Made by a program: the position numbers and the translations under genes
Part shown: positions 1 to 11,857 of the stretch, in pieces
How the letters are laid out: each line of letters opens with the position of its first letter
Numbering within the stretch: the stretch's first letter is position 1
Source: Lycorma delicatula
Lineage: Eukaryota; Arthropoda; Insecta; Hemiptera; Fulgoridae
Direction of reading: 5' to 3'
Length of the DNA: 64,000 nt
Assembly: GCF_047948215.1 (NCBI RefSeq)
Contig: NC_134455.1
Coordinates: forward strand, 156,594,575-156,658,574
Notes under the pieces: model-generated
Told to the model about the DNA's origin: nothing
The model's database searches: none
What the model saw: the letters and a program-made list of their open reading frames with translations, nothing else

Positions 1-1299
1 TCTATTAATATTTACATTAGCAAATATTACATTTTTATGACAAAGAAGAAATGATCAACTGCTTATTCTATTTATCTTTCTTACCTGTTTATTAAATTAA
101 TCTTAGATACATCAAACTGTTTTTATTTTTATACCAAAAAGTAAAGATAGTTAATGGTATTTTTTCATAACATACTGAAGTTGATTATCATCTTATGTAT
201 CATACTGATTGTAAACATCAATATTATATTATATTATTCATATATGATACATATTACTTAAGTATTATTTTAGTAATTAATAGTGAAATTTAAAATTAAA
301 TCATAATCCGTTATAACTGAAAGCAACGGTTGTTCCTTTAAATCGATCAATAATTTTGTAAGTATATAAATATTAATTTAAAAAAGTATCAAAAAAATAA
401 TTAAAACATTTTTTATATCACTGTATGGTCTCTTGTTGTGTTTTGCATTGACAAATGTGTCATGTGGAATGTGAAATGTAAAATGAATAAAGTTAATATG
501 ACATTCTCTATCCATTGATGCTGAAGAGGTGGATAGGACAAGCAAAGCTTAGGAGTTCTTTGTTTACAGACAAATCTGACTGTTTCCTCCCTCACTCTAC
601 TCTTACAGTGAATTTCTGAAATCTGGGGGATTTTTTTCTATTTCTTGAACACTTATCATTGAATTAAGAAATTAATGAACCAGATTCTATTCTGGTATTT
701 CTTAAATATAAATTCATCAAAAATATGTTTTATTGTTTCTTATTCACCTAAATTAATTTGGAAAGAAACAAAAAAAATTAAGATAACACAGTAATCAATG
801 AGGTAGGATAATGAACATCAAATGATAAAATGAAGAAGACTACATCAAGAATCTAAGAATTTTTAGTCCTCATTCTCCTACTTTAATTTCCCAGATTTTT
901 TTATGGTAGGGTTACATGAAATACGTAGTTTACTCGAAAAACTAATCTATCCTAAAAATTTTACATTTTTGCATACATAATTGAAATGTTACTATTGTCT
1001 GTCCTGAAATACTTGTTTGTGGTTTTGCTTTGAAAACTGTACACTCATAACATCTGATGTGTTGGAGACTTTTTTAGATATAATTCAAACATACTGTCTA
1101 AACTAAGTCAAATTTGTAATTTTTACAAAAAAAAAACCACTGAAGTCCTAAGATTTTGTTTATTATTTTTCAGAACTATCTAGTGGCAATATAATTTGAT
1201 TTCAGATTGTACAGAATTAAAAATGTCTAGCAAATTTATGTATAACATTAACAGTACTAATAGCATTCTTTACTTTACGTCTCTAAATGAATTGTACAC
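1..1299 (-). other. Myo9: Myosin-IX intron following the first coding exon (partial)
   Basis: On the minus strand the coding exon at 1300-1598 ends at a CAG|GTGTAC donor, so the bases to its left read as intron and the next exon lies outside the window. The stretch is AT-rich with no recognisable coding or repeat family. The open frame at 413-595 (minus) has no recognisable content and is taken as chance. Confidence 0.6.
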
Positions 1300-1598
1300 C
1301 TGTAATATTCCTGCTGGGCGGCAGATGTCTTCGGCCATAATAGCATAACTGCAACCGGGCATTCATTTGGTCCCAACCTGCGTTCCTTACATTCTCTTCC
1401 AAGAGCATCACCGACCACTTCAGCCAATTCGAATCCACCTCCTCCACCACAAAGTGACAATCGCTCTGCGATGCACGTAACAATTTCCTCAGATGTTGTC
1501 TGTTTACTTGCTTCGACTGAAAGTGCTTCATAGTGTTGTGATAGTGCTCCCACAAACACTTGGACTATATAACGATTGTTTCCGTCACTTTCGGCCAT
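1300..1598 (-). CDS. Myo9: Myosin-IX, first coding exon (Ras-association domain)
   Basis: Unconventional myosin IX is a single-headed actin motor with a C-terminal RhoGAP domain, and its N-terminus is a Ras-association-like ubiquitin fold. This exon encodes about 100 residues. The first ATG of the frame (1598, context GAAATGG) is preceded by in-frame stops, so it is the likely start. The pattern follows animal myosin-IX N-termini: YIVQVFVGAL near residues 9-18, then FELAEV, then LGPNECPVAVMLLWPK followed by EYYR, which corresponds to the vertebrate segment LNPTDCPVQRMMLWPR then DYRF. The exon ends with an AG|GT donor splitting the final Arg codon. A GGGGG run in the middle replaces a short loop. 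It is more GC-rich than its surroundings and unbroken, which argues against a pseudogene. Motor, IQ, C1 and RhoGAP exons must lie beyond position 1. Another RA-domain protein is possible, but the CPV..MLLWP motif favours Myo9. Confidence 0.78.
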
Positions 1599-2464
1599 TT
1601 CAACTTCCACTCTTCATCATCATTTTGGCTTACCTCACAACACAGCTATGTGATACACCCAATAGTGTTAACACAGCTGCAGTATACTGCATAATATACA
1701 TAACAGTAATAACAATTTTATCACAATTACTTTGTATATTTCTAGAAATTAGGTTCACTGAACCATGATTATAAGAATATGAAAAGATGGTCAAATGCAA
1801 TGAAATGTTAAATTGAATCATTAATTTATCTTCATGGTTTCAACAGATCTGTTCAACACCTTAAAAAATTTATAAAAAACACCAGCGACTACAACAGTTT
1901 TTTAAATTTGCTGCTAACATCTATGCACAGGTACTCGAGTAAATGCAATCAGTTACTGGGGCTGAAACAAACAACAACCAAAAAACAAAATAAATAAATA
2001 GATAACTATAAAAGAATAGCATTAAAAAAAAATGAATAGAAATAGATTTAGGAAAAGTAAATAAAATAGTTTATAATTTTAAAAATTATTTAAAGTTCTC
2101 TAACAAGAGATATTTATCAATACGTAGGGTGTTTAAAAAAAAAAAACTCTAGAATTTAACTCATTAAGCCAGATAAAAGTACTGCATTTGAGATTACTTC
2201 AATGTTTATCTTCCTTTATAGTTCTATCCTCTAAACTTTCTTTTACAACATAATTAACAAACACTGAAAATTCAATTTATAACTTGTTTTTTTCTTTTTA
2301 TACAACATATTACAACTTCTCTTCAATTCATCTTAAAAACATTTCATTTCCTACTAATTCACCTAATTTAAAACTCTTCATAACATTTTTTTTAAACAGT
2401 TTGACTTATATGGTTTTTTTTAATGTTCTCATTCTACTGTCAAAAATATAATCTATATATTTTT
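1599..2464. other. Myosin-IX 5' UTR or intron and AT-rich sequence
   Basis: This lies directly upstream of the myosin-IX start codon on the minus strand. It probably contains some 5' UTR and then intron. A donor-like GAG|GTAAGC lies about 30 bases upstream of the ATG, and the true exon border cannot be decided by eye. Beyond about 1700 it is AT-rich with no recognised element. Confidence 0.4.
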
Positions 2465-2805
2465 TATACAGACTTTCTGAATAAAAGTATGGTATTACTT
2501 TCAATCGGGTGGTTTGAATGGAGGGGGGAGGGTGAAAAGTGAAATTTCTTTAGGTTTTGAGGTATGAGGAGTACAAAAATACTATTCACTTAAATTGGGG
2601 TTTCCTTATATATTTATAGACATGTGAAATTTTGTGCCTTGAAAATTTCCAAAACTTCTAAATCAATTTCATTGAAATTTAGATATGTTGTAGTAGTGTA
2701 CCTAAAGTCTGCATGTGAAAATTTTATGAATTTTGGTTGAGTTACTCTTCAATTAAGCTCAATTAAAGTTTCAAGAAATTTGAGTGGGGGAAGTTAGAAG
2801 GGTGT
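2465..2805 (+). repeat. Unclassified dispersed repeat, copy 1
   Basis: This segment matches, in inverted orientation, the split copy at 14553-15430. Shared landmarks in order are a TATTACTTTCA segment, a G-rich patch, TATGAGGAGTA followed by AAAATAC and CTTAAATT, then AATTTCATTGAAATTTAGAT, a GTAGTAGTGTA segment, GCATGTGAAAATTT, and GCTCAATTAA near the end. No protein coding is visible and I do not recognise the family. Copy limits come only from where the similarity fades. Confidence 0.7.
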
Positions 2806-5800
2806 TTAGAAAATATGCATATATTCTTTGTATTTTATAACATACATAAACAGTATAGTAACATTTTGCATATATAATTATAAATTAATTATATTTAAAT
2901 TCTATTAAATAAACCGCATTGTACAGAATATTGAGATAAGACATTTTATCTTAACTTTTCATACAGTACTTTTGCAGAATCCTGCATCATCAGTTACGAT
3001 TGAAATAATTCTGTTATTGCATAATAAAGATTTTAAAATAAAAATAATGAAAATAGGTATTAATTTACACAAGTGTTGCTATTTGTTACAGTTTTTATAA
3101 GATCGTCTCCCTCAAACACTGTCTTATGGTTTATTAAGACTGAAATTTTGTTGGTATTTACCATCTAATAAACAATAAGCATTCTATTCTGATATTAACA
3201 CATACTTAGAAATATTAAAATTTAATAAAGATGAATAAAATTAAATATATTAGAAACGTAATAAATATATAAATACAAACAAATTTCAATTTGATAAGAC
3301 ATCAGACGGTGTTTAATGGAGACAATCCTATAATTTATAGATTAATGTTTAATAGTTGTGGTTTACATGTAACCAACAACAATCTGAAAATTCTCAGATT
3401 TTATATAGTAATTTTTAAGTTCTATCTGGTGTAACCAACAATGTAATTCTGGATGTATCATATGCTGTTTTAGTCATATAGTAGTTTAAATCTTTAGAAC
3501 TCAATCAAATTGTGATCTTACTAAAAAGTAATGAAATTACAAAAAATTACTTTTTTTCTTAATCATCTCTTCTGGTAATACAATAAAATTTGACGTAAAA
3601 AAAATTAATCTGCCAATGACAAAAAAAGCCTATAGCTGTCCGATCACCACAAAAAAAAAGGTTACTGCAGTTTAATTCTAAAAGGTACTTAAAAACAAAC
3701 ATTTAAAATAGATAAGCAATGATGAATATATCCAAATAGACTGAATGTGATCAAGCTGGAGTGTGAAGTGCTCCCATCTGAACAGAGAAAAACCAGCAGT
3801 GTAAAATCTACAGTTCAGATACTTGTCTCATACCTTAAAAAATTTTTTTAACAGCTTTCTTAATTTCATACATTATTATGTTGAACTCTGCCATTCGAGT
3901 TTCAATTTTAATTTGTACTTCAATACTGCATAATGTGCGTAACCAAGAATGTGATGAATGATTGCAAGGCAGTTATTTAGTAGAAATATAGGAAGAAAAT
4001 CAGCAGATGTGAGAATCACTTGAGTTTGTTTGATGCGTCCCAAGTACAAATGACAGAAGGTGATTTCTTGACCATATATTTTTCTTTATATTTGTGCTAT
4101 TTTTTATCGCTAATGTTGGTTGATCTTTTGTCCAATAAGCATTTTATTTTTATACTTATATGCTCGAAAGTTTCTAATATTTTGTTACAGCATTATCTAT
4201 CTCTTCTGAACTATTTTCTTATCAACTCCATTTTCTGTGGTAATCCTTGAAACAATATTCCTTTCCTGATTTGTATTTGTAAATTATATCATTTAATAGC
4301 AGGCATACTTTTATCCTTTACACTTCTCATTTTTATTATTCCTGTCTTCATCAATTCTCATGCACTGTCAAATAAAAATGACATATAACACATAATGTGC
4401 CTCTTGATTCCACAATTATCTCCAATAATATGAAATACAATATAAATAATTGACAACAACAATTATAATAATTATAGAAAATTATTTTCATAACTGAAAA
4501 AAAAAAATAAAAATAAAAAATTATCTGAAAATGATAAGACTATTTTCAACACTCGACCCAAGAACATTTACTTTACAAATAAATGAATAATCTTACTAAT
4601 AAGTATAAAAAATCTTAAATTATCATGATCAGAATGGGCACAACAACTTTCAAATTAAGACAATCAGTACAATGGACAAATGCAAAAATATCAATATTTG
4701 GATGATATTAAAAAAATCGGTTTATTATAGAAGAGCAATAATTAGATTAAAATAAAAAGAATTAACCTTTTTTAATACCTGTTTATAACTGTAAGCAATA
4801 TATTTAATTAAAAGGCATACCTAAGAAATAATATAAATAAAACCATAAAAATATGCATTTCAAAGAGCATTAAACCTTTTTTCCCCATTTCAAGAACAAT
4901 ATATGTAAATATGAAATAATGTGGACTTTTGTAACAAGAGATTATTTTTATTTGACTATTTAATGATAAAGTAAAGTTACGTATGGATATGTGTATATAA
5001 TATATATATTGGTACATCTGATCATTTATTGAGGTAGCTAAATATCTTATAATTATTTTCATAGTTGTGGTCTGCAGTATGAAATACAAATAAAACTGCT
5101 TAACGAAAAGGCTTTTTACTCTATTTTGTATTTTTTAAATTTTAGAAATTATAATGACACACTGGAGTACTAAAACCAATACTTCTTTTAACTAACTTCT
5201 ACAATGCTTATTTTTTATTAATAATTAAATTACTATTTAAAGGAATTCACTTCAGGTGTAATTAACTACATAATACATATTAGACATAGTTCAGTGAGTG
5301 GAAATAAATACACAATACAAAGTTCACAGAGAAACTAATTTTACTCCATAAATAACAGAAATACACTACAGAAGTTACATCCTACCAAAGCAAAAACACA
5401 AAAATCCACCTATAGAAACAATACCTAAAGAAAATAAAAAATACTGCAGATTGTTTGCTATTTGGAATAAATTAAATCTACTTAGTTCTTTCAAATAATA
5501 GGATGTAATTTGTATCTTAGTAAGGTTTGGAGGCCTTTGTTTACACCAAATTGGTAATTTAGGAATTACTTATGCCTCTGTACAGGAAACAGTCCCCAGA
5601 TAAAAATTTATGAAGCTAAGACAAAAATTCAGTGTTGAAAATATACAATAGGCAAACAAAGCGGGCAAAAATAACTATGAATTTTATTTGCATTAGTAAT
5701 GTGTATTTTTCATAAGTACATCTTCACAAAACATAGTACTCTATTTTTAGAAACAAATACTTTTTGCATTCTGTTATGATTTAATTGCAGTACCATAGGT

Positions 5801-6898
5801 GTGTTAGATAAATGTAACATTCAATTTCTTTTTATTACAACAAATTGAAAGATTTTCTGAAAATTTTGATGCATTTAACTAAAATTCTTTAGTACAGTAA
5901 ACCACTTCTCCCCAATTTATGACTGATTAATCTATCACCATTTGCATAACAACATACTTATAATGACCACTTAATTTACTTAAAGTAGACTGATGGATGG
6001 TATAAAGAATAAGGGTAATGATTATTGTGTAATAAGTGTTCTTGCAATATTTCTATATTTTTATTACCTCCTTTGATCAGCCTTCTGACTGAATCTTTTT
6101 TTATTCTACAGCTACTTTAACCAATTTGTTTTTTTTAATGAATAATGTTTTACACGGGTGATTTAATTAAAGATCTTTCAATATTCATTTACAGATGTCA
6201 CCATCTGTTTAGTGAACATTTTATACAATATATATCTTTCTCAAACGTTTTAGCCAAAAAAATTTCTATTATCATGATTTTGTGTTATGTAATGTGTAGT
6301 ATTAGGTTTAATGTTACTTTAAATTTGTTATATTAATTACAATATAAATTTCTATAATTAGAATAATCAACACTTCTGTATTAGCATATAGATGTTTTGT
6401 AATAGAACAACAGAAAAAAGGAAAAGATAACCTTTTTAAAAAATTCAAGGAAGCCTTAGAAGAAAAATACAGAGCTTGAAACTATCAGAATCAGGAATAA
6501 AAATAAATAACCATAAAATGTAATTCATGCCATTCAACTGTCATTAAAATGAAGTTTTGTCTTAGTTGAAGAAACTAAGAGAACTTACAATTACATACCC
6601 CACCTATTACACCCCACATATTACATATGTACATAGCAGTACATATTTTAACAGAATGAATTAGCAAATTCAATCGACTGTATTTTCTAAACTACCTTTG
6701 CAAAGGACTTTAATTTATCAATGTAGAGATCAATATGTGTGAAATATATTATAAATATACTATATTTCAGACATAACAGAAACTATGAAGTGAAACAGAA
6801 GAGCTTTTTTTTTATCAACAAAGGTGGGTTTGATTGATTTAGAAGGCTTGACAATATAGTAGGTACTACATGAAGCTGCAAATATAAGTATGTATAAA
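2806..6898. other. AT-rich sequence without recognised genes
   Basis: About 4 kb of AT-rich DNA with many short homopolymer runs. The open frames at 4020-4250 (plus), 4808-5089 (minus) and 6145-6336 (plus) are short, hydrophobic and low-complexity (rich in F, I, Y and L). That is what AT-rich non-coding DNA gives when translated, and none resembles a known family. It may belong to a 5' intron of the myosin-IX gene. Confidence 0.5.
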
Positions 6899-9121
6899 CA
6901 TTTATTCTCAACCTTTTTAACTCCACGATCCCCAAAAAGTAAAAAAAAAAAATAAACTTAATGAATATTTTGCGATCCCCAACCCCAACCCAATGAAACC
7001 TAGTAAAAACTATTTAGCTGTGTTGATAGCAATGCCTTTATTTAAGTTTTAAAAAGTGTAGTTTTATTGAAAATAATAATAATTGGGGAGATTATTATGG
7101 ATTAAGATTATATCAGATTAATATGGAAAATGGATACTTTTGTGAAAAATCTAAGTGAGTCATCTACATTCAATAAATAAATTGGTAAAAAGATAGGATT
7201 GTACTATGACAGTTATATAAATTATGGTTTTACTCATTGGATGGAAAGCCACAGCATGTTTGCTTTCAAGTCCTCTTCAATGAAAACATGAAGACATCAA
7301 AATTAATTTGACACTTCGAAACTAAGCATCAGGATCATAAAAGCAAACCCTTGGAATTTTTTGAAAGAAAATTACATGCTCTGAAAACCAACAAGCTTCC
7401 ATTTGTAAATCAAGTCATACTGATAAAACTACAGTTGAAGCATCTTATCTTGTAGCATTATGAGTAGGTAATATATCCAAACCCCATATAAACACAGAAA
7501 ACCTCATACTGCCTGCTACAATTGATATGATCAATGTTTTAATAGGCTGGAAATTGTGAAGTAATTGAAAAAAATTCTGCTTTATAATGACACAGCATCA
7601 AGGTGAACCTATGATGGCTATGATGGATGCCAACATTTACGATCAGATAATTCAGCTGTGAATTTTTTTGTACCCAATTTAATGAATCAACAGATAAGGC
7701 AAATATTTCTCAGTTTTTATGTTTTGTGAGATATAAATGTGATAAATGATAATTATACATCAAGCAACAGGACTTATCAAGCAAAAAATGACTTTGGTCA
7801 TTTTTTGTCATGCAACAGGACGTCTTTTTGATATTTTTTATGGAGATACCGAAAACTTAACATAGATTGGACAAAATGTTTTCAATATATAGTGTTGGTG
7901 CAAAGTAATATGTTGTGATTTTTAATAACAAGAAAAAAATGGTTTTCTGTAAGAATTAAAAGATCGTCTTATACTAAGGATGGAATGGCCGCACTGCTTC
8001 CTTCACAGACATGCTCTTGTTACAAAAAATATGCCGGAAAAACTAAATCAAAATCTTTATAAAGCTGTAAAAATGGTTAATTTTATTAAAAGTCGACAGT
8101 TACAGAATAGGCTGTTTGTTAAACTATGTGATAAAATGGGTGAAAAGAAAGAATCTCTTCATTTTCCATATGGAAGTTAGACGGTTATTGGGGGAAAGTG
8201 TTATAATCTGGTTATTAGAATTGCAAGATGAATTAATATTTTCCCAGGATAAACGAACACCATTCACAATGTTTTTACACAACAATGAGTATATGTTGGT
8301 TGCTATTGGCTTACTTAGCTGATGTATTTTTGCATTTAAACTTGTATGTGAATTTACAAGGAGGTGATAAAAATTTTTATTAACGTCAGACAAAGTTCAT
8401 GCTTTCATTAAGAAGCTTGATATGTGGATTATTTGCCTTCAAAGAAAAAGTTTGATATGTTTCTATTCACTTCACTGAGAGAAATTTTGATGAACAAAAC
8501 ACTTTTATTCATCACAGTTTGGATAGCATGAAGATGCATGTGCGAGAACTAAAAATTCAGTTGGAACACTATTTCCCAGAAGATAAAAATGATTTCTTGA
8601 AGAGATGGGTACTGAATCCATTTAGTGAAAATAATGTTGCAGCTGCTAAGTTACCAGTTGTGTTCTATGACCAGTTCATCAAAATGTCTGCCGATAAAAC
8701 ATTACAACTAGAATCCACATCTGAAAATTTAGGTATGTTTTAGCTTGCTTGTTTAAGTGAATGTGGAGATTTAGTCACAGCAGCATTGAAATAGTAATTG
8801 CTTTCATCAGATCTTACCTCTGTGAAAAGGGTTTTTTTTATGGTTGCGCTATAAACTAAATACAGTAATTGCCTTTTATCCCTTGAAAACAATTTGTGTT
8901 TATGTGTTCCTAACATAGATCCATCCATGTATGGAGAAACTTTTAAATGAAAAACAAATGTAACCATTCCATTAATTTATTTTCTTTACATGTGCACTAT
9001 AATAAGTGAAATATTTATAACAAATGATTTTTTCTCAAAAAATGATTTCATTTTGGTTACGTGTGAAGTTGTAGGCTAATTTCACAATTCCCAGGTTGTG
9101 AAATGCTGGTATAAACCACTG
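6899..9121 (+). mobile_element. hAT transposon relic, ZBED5/SCAND3-type transposase, copy A
   Basis: A decayed hAT element whose transposase resembles the ZBED5/FAM200/SCAND3 group. In order on the plus strand: a BED-finger remnant at about 7200-7420 (HFETKHQDH-like text, then KPLEFFERKL across frameshifts); the segment before the second catalytic Asp at about 7500-7880; an RNase-H-like segment with HCFLHRHALVTKNMP at 7980-8180; a matched continuation in other frames to 8322; PEDKNDFLKRWVLNPFS at 8519-8743; and a remnant of the C-terminal dimerisation region to about 8970. The right end reads, reversed, CAGTGGTTTATACC, a hAT-like inverted end. The left end at 6899 keeps only the inner part (TTCTCAACCTTTTT). 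No 8-bp target duplication is visible. Multiple stops and frameshifts make it dead. Confidence 0.78.
7889..7932 (+). repeat. Cecropia/Hsmar1-like mariner terminal repeat fragment inside hAT copy A
   Basis: GTTGGTGCAAAGTAAT followed by TGTGATTTTT closely resembles the terminal inverted repeat of cecropia-type mariners (GTTGGTGCAAAAGTAAT), with one A missing. It sits where the hAT reading is interrupted, between text matching DWTKCF and text matching WPHCFLHRH, so it probably marks a small insertion. No matching second end was found. Confidence 0.4.
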
Positions 9122-10329
9122 ATTATCCAAACATGTTAGTTAAAGAAGCATATGAAGGAAAATACTGAGGCAGTTTGATACAATGTAGAAGAAACAGCCT
9201 CAACTGGGAACATTTGCCATGTATATATATATATATATATACATAAAAAATCACAGATACTTAATTTGTGACTACTCTCTAGGAACCAATTATGTTGTAC
9301 TGATAATCAACAGGACGTCCTTCAATTTCAAATTAATAATTACTTTATTATTACTTTATTAAGAATTGTAATCTGAATACAGTCAACATTAATCCTTCAA
9401 GATGTGAACTGGTTATAACTTGGGCCTATCTCCACTCCACTTTAGTTATTTAGAATAGTGCATTAAATAATTAATCATACATGTTTTTTTGTTGGAAATT
9501 TTGTACTGAATATTCATATTATTATTAATAAATAATACCCTTCAAAAATTTAATTTTTTTTTTAAATTGCAGTTTGGGCATGTTTTACTATTTTTATGGA
9601 TTTCTATAAGGTAGTTTAAAAAATGCTGTTTCCTAACGAAAAACTATACTTAAAATTATTGTATTTTTTCCTGAAATATGTCATTCTCAAAACTTTACAA
9701 AGTTGAACAAGGCTAATATTTTTCTTTATAATATTTTATATATATATTTTTTTAATATATAAACATTCTTTTTAAGTCTGCTTATTCTATATAAAAAGTG
9801 CTTAAAAGTGGCCATCTTGAATTAATAACTAAAACAAATAGCCTAAAAGTAACAATATTTATAATTTATTGTGTATTCAAAAGTATTAGCAAGCAGTTTA
9901 CCTAAAATTACTATTAATAACAAGAAACAAAACTTCCGTTTTTATAAAGATATACTTATGATGTAAAACATAATTATCTTGGAATTATTTTCCTATAAAC
10001 TGATTATTTGTGGTTATAGTCTTAGTTAAATTCCATGTGAATGAATTTTTTAAAAGTTTTGAGGTGATTAAAACGTTGATTAAAATTTGAATATCATGAT
10101 AAAGTTGCATGGAAAAAATCAGAATTAAATACTGAAAGAAACCTTGCTGACAAATTATAAGTAGAGATTTTAAGACCCCTTTTAAAAAGAAAGGGGTACC
10201 AAAACATTGAAATATGATAATATTACCACCATTATTTTTAAACTAACATATTCAATGTTTTTATAACTTAATATTTTTTGAAAAGAAAAGATCCCAAAAG
10301 GAAGGATTTATATTTTCACCACATAAGAC
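9122..10329. other. AT-rich sequence with an (AT)n tract
   Basis: No gene or recognised repeat is seen. A short perfect (AT)n run of about 21 bases lies near 9221-9241. The segment separates the two oppositely oriented ZBED5-type hAT relics. Confidence 0.5.
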
Positions 10330-11623
10330 AACTTGAAAATGGTCTTGTTTTCAGTGCAGAAAACTCATCATCCACGCCTGCCCAAAATTCAGAGTGATTT
10401 ATTACTAAATTGTCTTTTGATTTCGCCACTTGCCATGACGTCTATGAAGATTTCTTCTTACATGTATATTACATACTACTATTATATATTACATACATAT
10501 TCTTGTTGACATACATCACAAAATCGAACATAGGCAATGAAATGAGCATCTTTATTTGTTGCCTGATCACGCTGAATTGAAAACAATTTTTCACGCAACT
10601 TCCTGAAAAGCTGATGCTGTACATCTTATGCTATATCACAAATTTGACAGGCAACAGTATATTTGATAGAGGTATGAACTACAGTTGTTGACAAAATTAT
10701 CTCCAAAGATAGTTTCTACATCTCAATTGCACCTGGCAAAATAAGCTTTTTGCCAATGGTGTAAGGGTTTTTACATCTGGCTATTTTATATGAAACTTTG
10801 TAAGAGGCAAGTACAGCTTTTTTATTCTCCCACAAAGGTTTTTAAAAATGATGTTTGCTTATCATAGGATTTTAATTTTAATTAAAAGAATTTTCGGGGT
10901 TTGTTAACATACTCACTATAAAGCATTTCCAAATGTCATGCAAGTTTATTAGGTTTCATGCTGTCTACTGATAAAATTTTTGATCAAATGACTCACAGGG
11001 GTCTTTCTTCTTCATTTACTTTAGTAGTGGTACACCCAAAATTTAAGTATTTTTGAGAATTTTCTTGATTTTATTTTCAGAACCATGCTCATGTCTGTGC
11101 ACTTGCTGATATTTCACTATCGTCTAATGCTCGCTTACACCCACTTAAAAATTTATCCATGATTCTGTATCAATCTACTGCTGTGAATTTCAATTAACAT
11201 GTAAATTACAAAATTACAACATAAATCATTTATAATAGATTCGATAGCAATAAAAGGATCAACTTGACTAAGACAGGCTGGGATTGAACGAGGTGCAAGC
11301 ATTTATACACATTTGCGCAGACGTTCCAGAATGTTTGAGACAAATCGGGACTTCTCGTGAAGCCGCGAGAATGTCCAATATGGAGGACATAAAACAGATA
11401 TCAATAGAGGCATAGATTCTGGTTTTGTCAATGCAGCGGATCGGTGTTCCCATATATCAATAAATTTACTTATTCTTGGTAATTTGTAAGGTTTGTAATT
11501 AAGGATGTAGTGTAGCTTTAACATCAAAATACTCAAATATGTTATTATTGTAAGGGAGAGGGGCGTGATAAAAAACTATGATTGAAAATTTGGATGTAAA
11601 TACTGAAAGGTTGAGAAACACTG
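10330..11623 (-). mobile_element. hAT transposon relic, ZBED5-type transposase, copy B (5' half)
   Basis: The right end reads, reversed, CAGTGTTTCTCAACCTTTCA, a hAT end matching the CAGTGGTTCTCAACC type. A leader region follows, and then a reading that starts with ATG at 11160 (MDKFLSGCKRALDDSEISAS) on the minus strand. Downstream, in shifting frames, comes a BED-finger region (PRKFF and LKSYDKQTSFLKTFVGE are recognisable near 10900-10800), then NKDAHFIAYVRF at about 10550-10510, which corresponds to the segment around the first catalytic Asp. The C-terminal half and the other inverted end are missing, so the left limit is approximate. Stops interrupt the frame. It belongs to the same broad family as the copy at 6.9-9.1 kb but has a different leader. 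Confidence 0.7.
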
Positions 11624-11627
11624 AATT

Positions 11628-11857
11628 AGGATGATGAAACCATCATTTTTACATGGATTTGAATACTAAATCATGGATACCGGTGTTCTTTGGTGGTTGG
11701 ATTTCAATTAACCACACATCTCAGGAATAGTCCAACTGAGACTGTACAAGACTACTCTTCATTTACACTCATACATATCATCCTCTGAAGTATTATCTGA
11801 AAGGTAATTAACAGAGGCTAAACAGGAAAAAATAAAAAAGAAAGGATGATGAAACCA
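11628..11857 (+). mobile_element. tRNA-derived SINE (family 2), 5'-truncated copy with 15-bp target duplication
   Basis: The SINE body occupies 11643-11842. It is flanked by perfect 15-bp direct repeats, AGGATGATGAAACCA at 11628-11642 and 11843-11857, the hallmark of target-primed insertion. The body runs ATGGATTTGAATACTA, CCGGTGTTCTTTGGTGG, CAATTAACCACACATCTCAG, CATCCTCTGAAG and AGAGGCTAAACAGGAAAAA, then an A-rich tail. Compared with the copy at 23771-24040 it lacks the tRNA-like head, so it is 5'-truncated. The left duplication starts 4 bases past the end of hAT copy B. Confidence 0.85.

Noticed and set aside
1283..1768. Overlapping frames on both strands at the myosin-IX exon
   Set aside because: Shadows of the real coding frame; only the frame ending in MLLWPK then EYYR matches a known family.
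4020..4250. Small hydrophobic open frame that could be a membrane peptide
   Set aside because: Low-complexity F/L/I/S-rich text typical of AT-rich non-coding DNA; no signal or family match.
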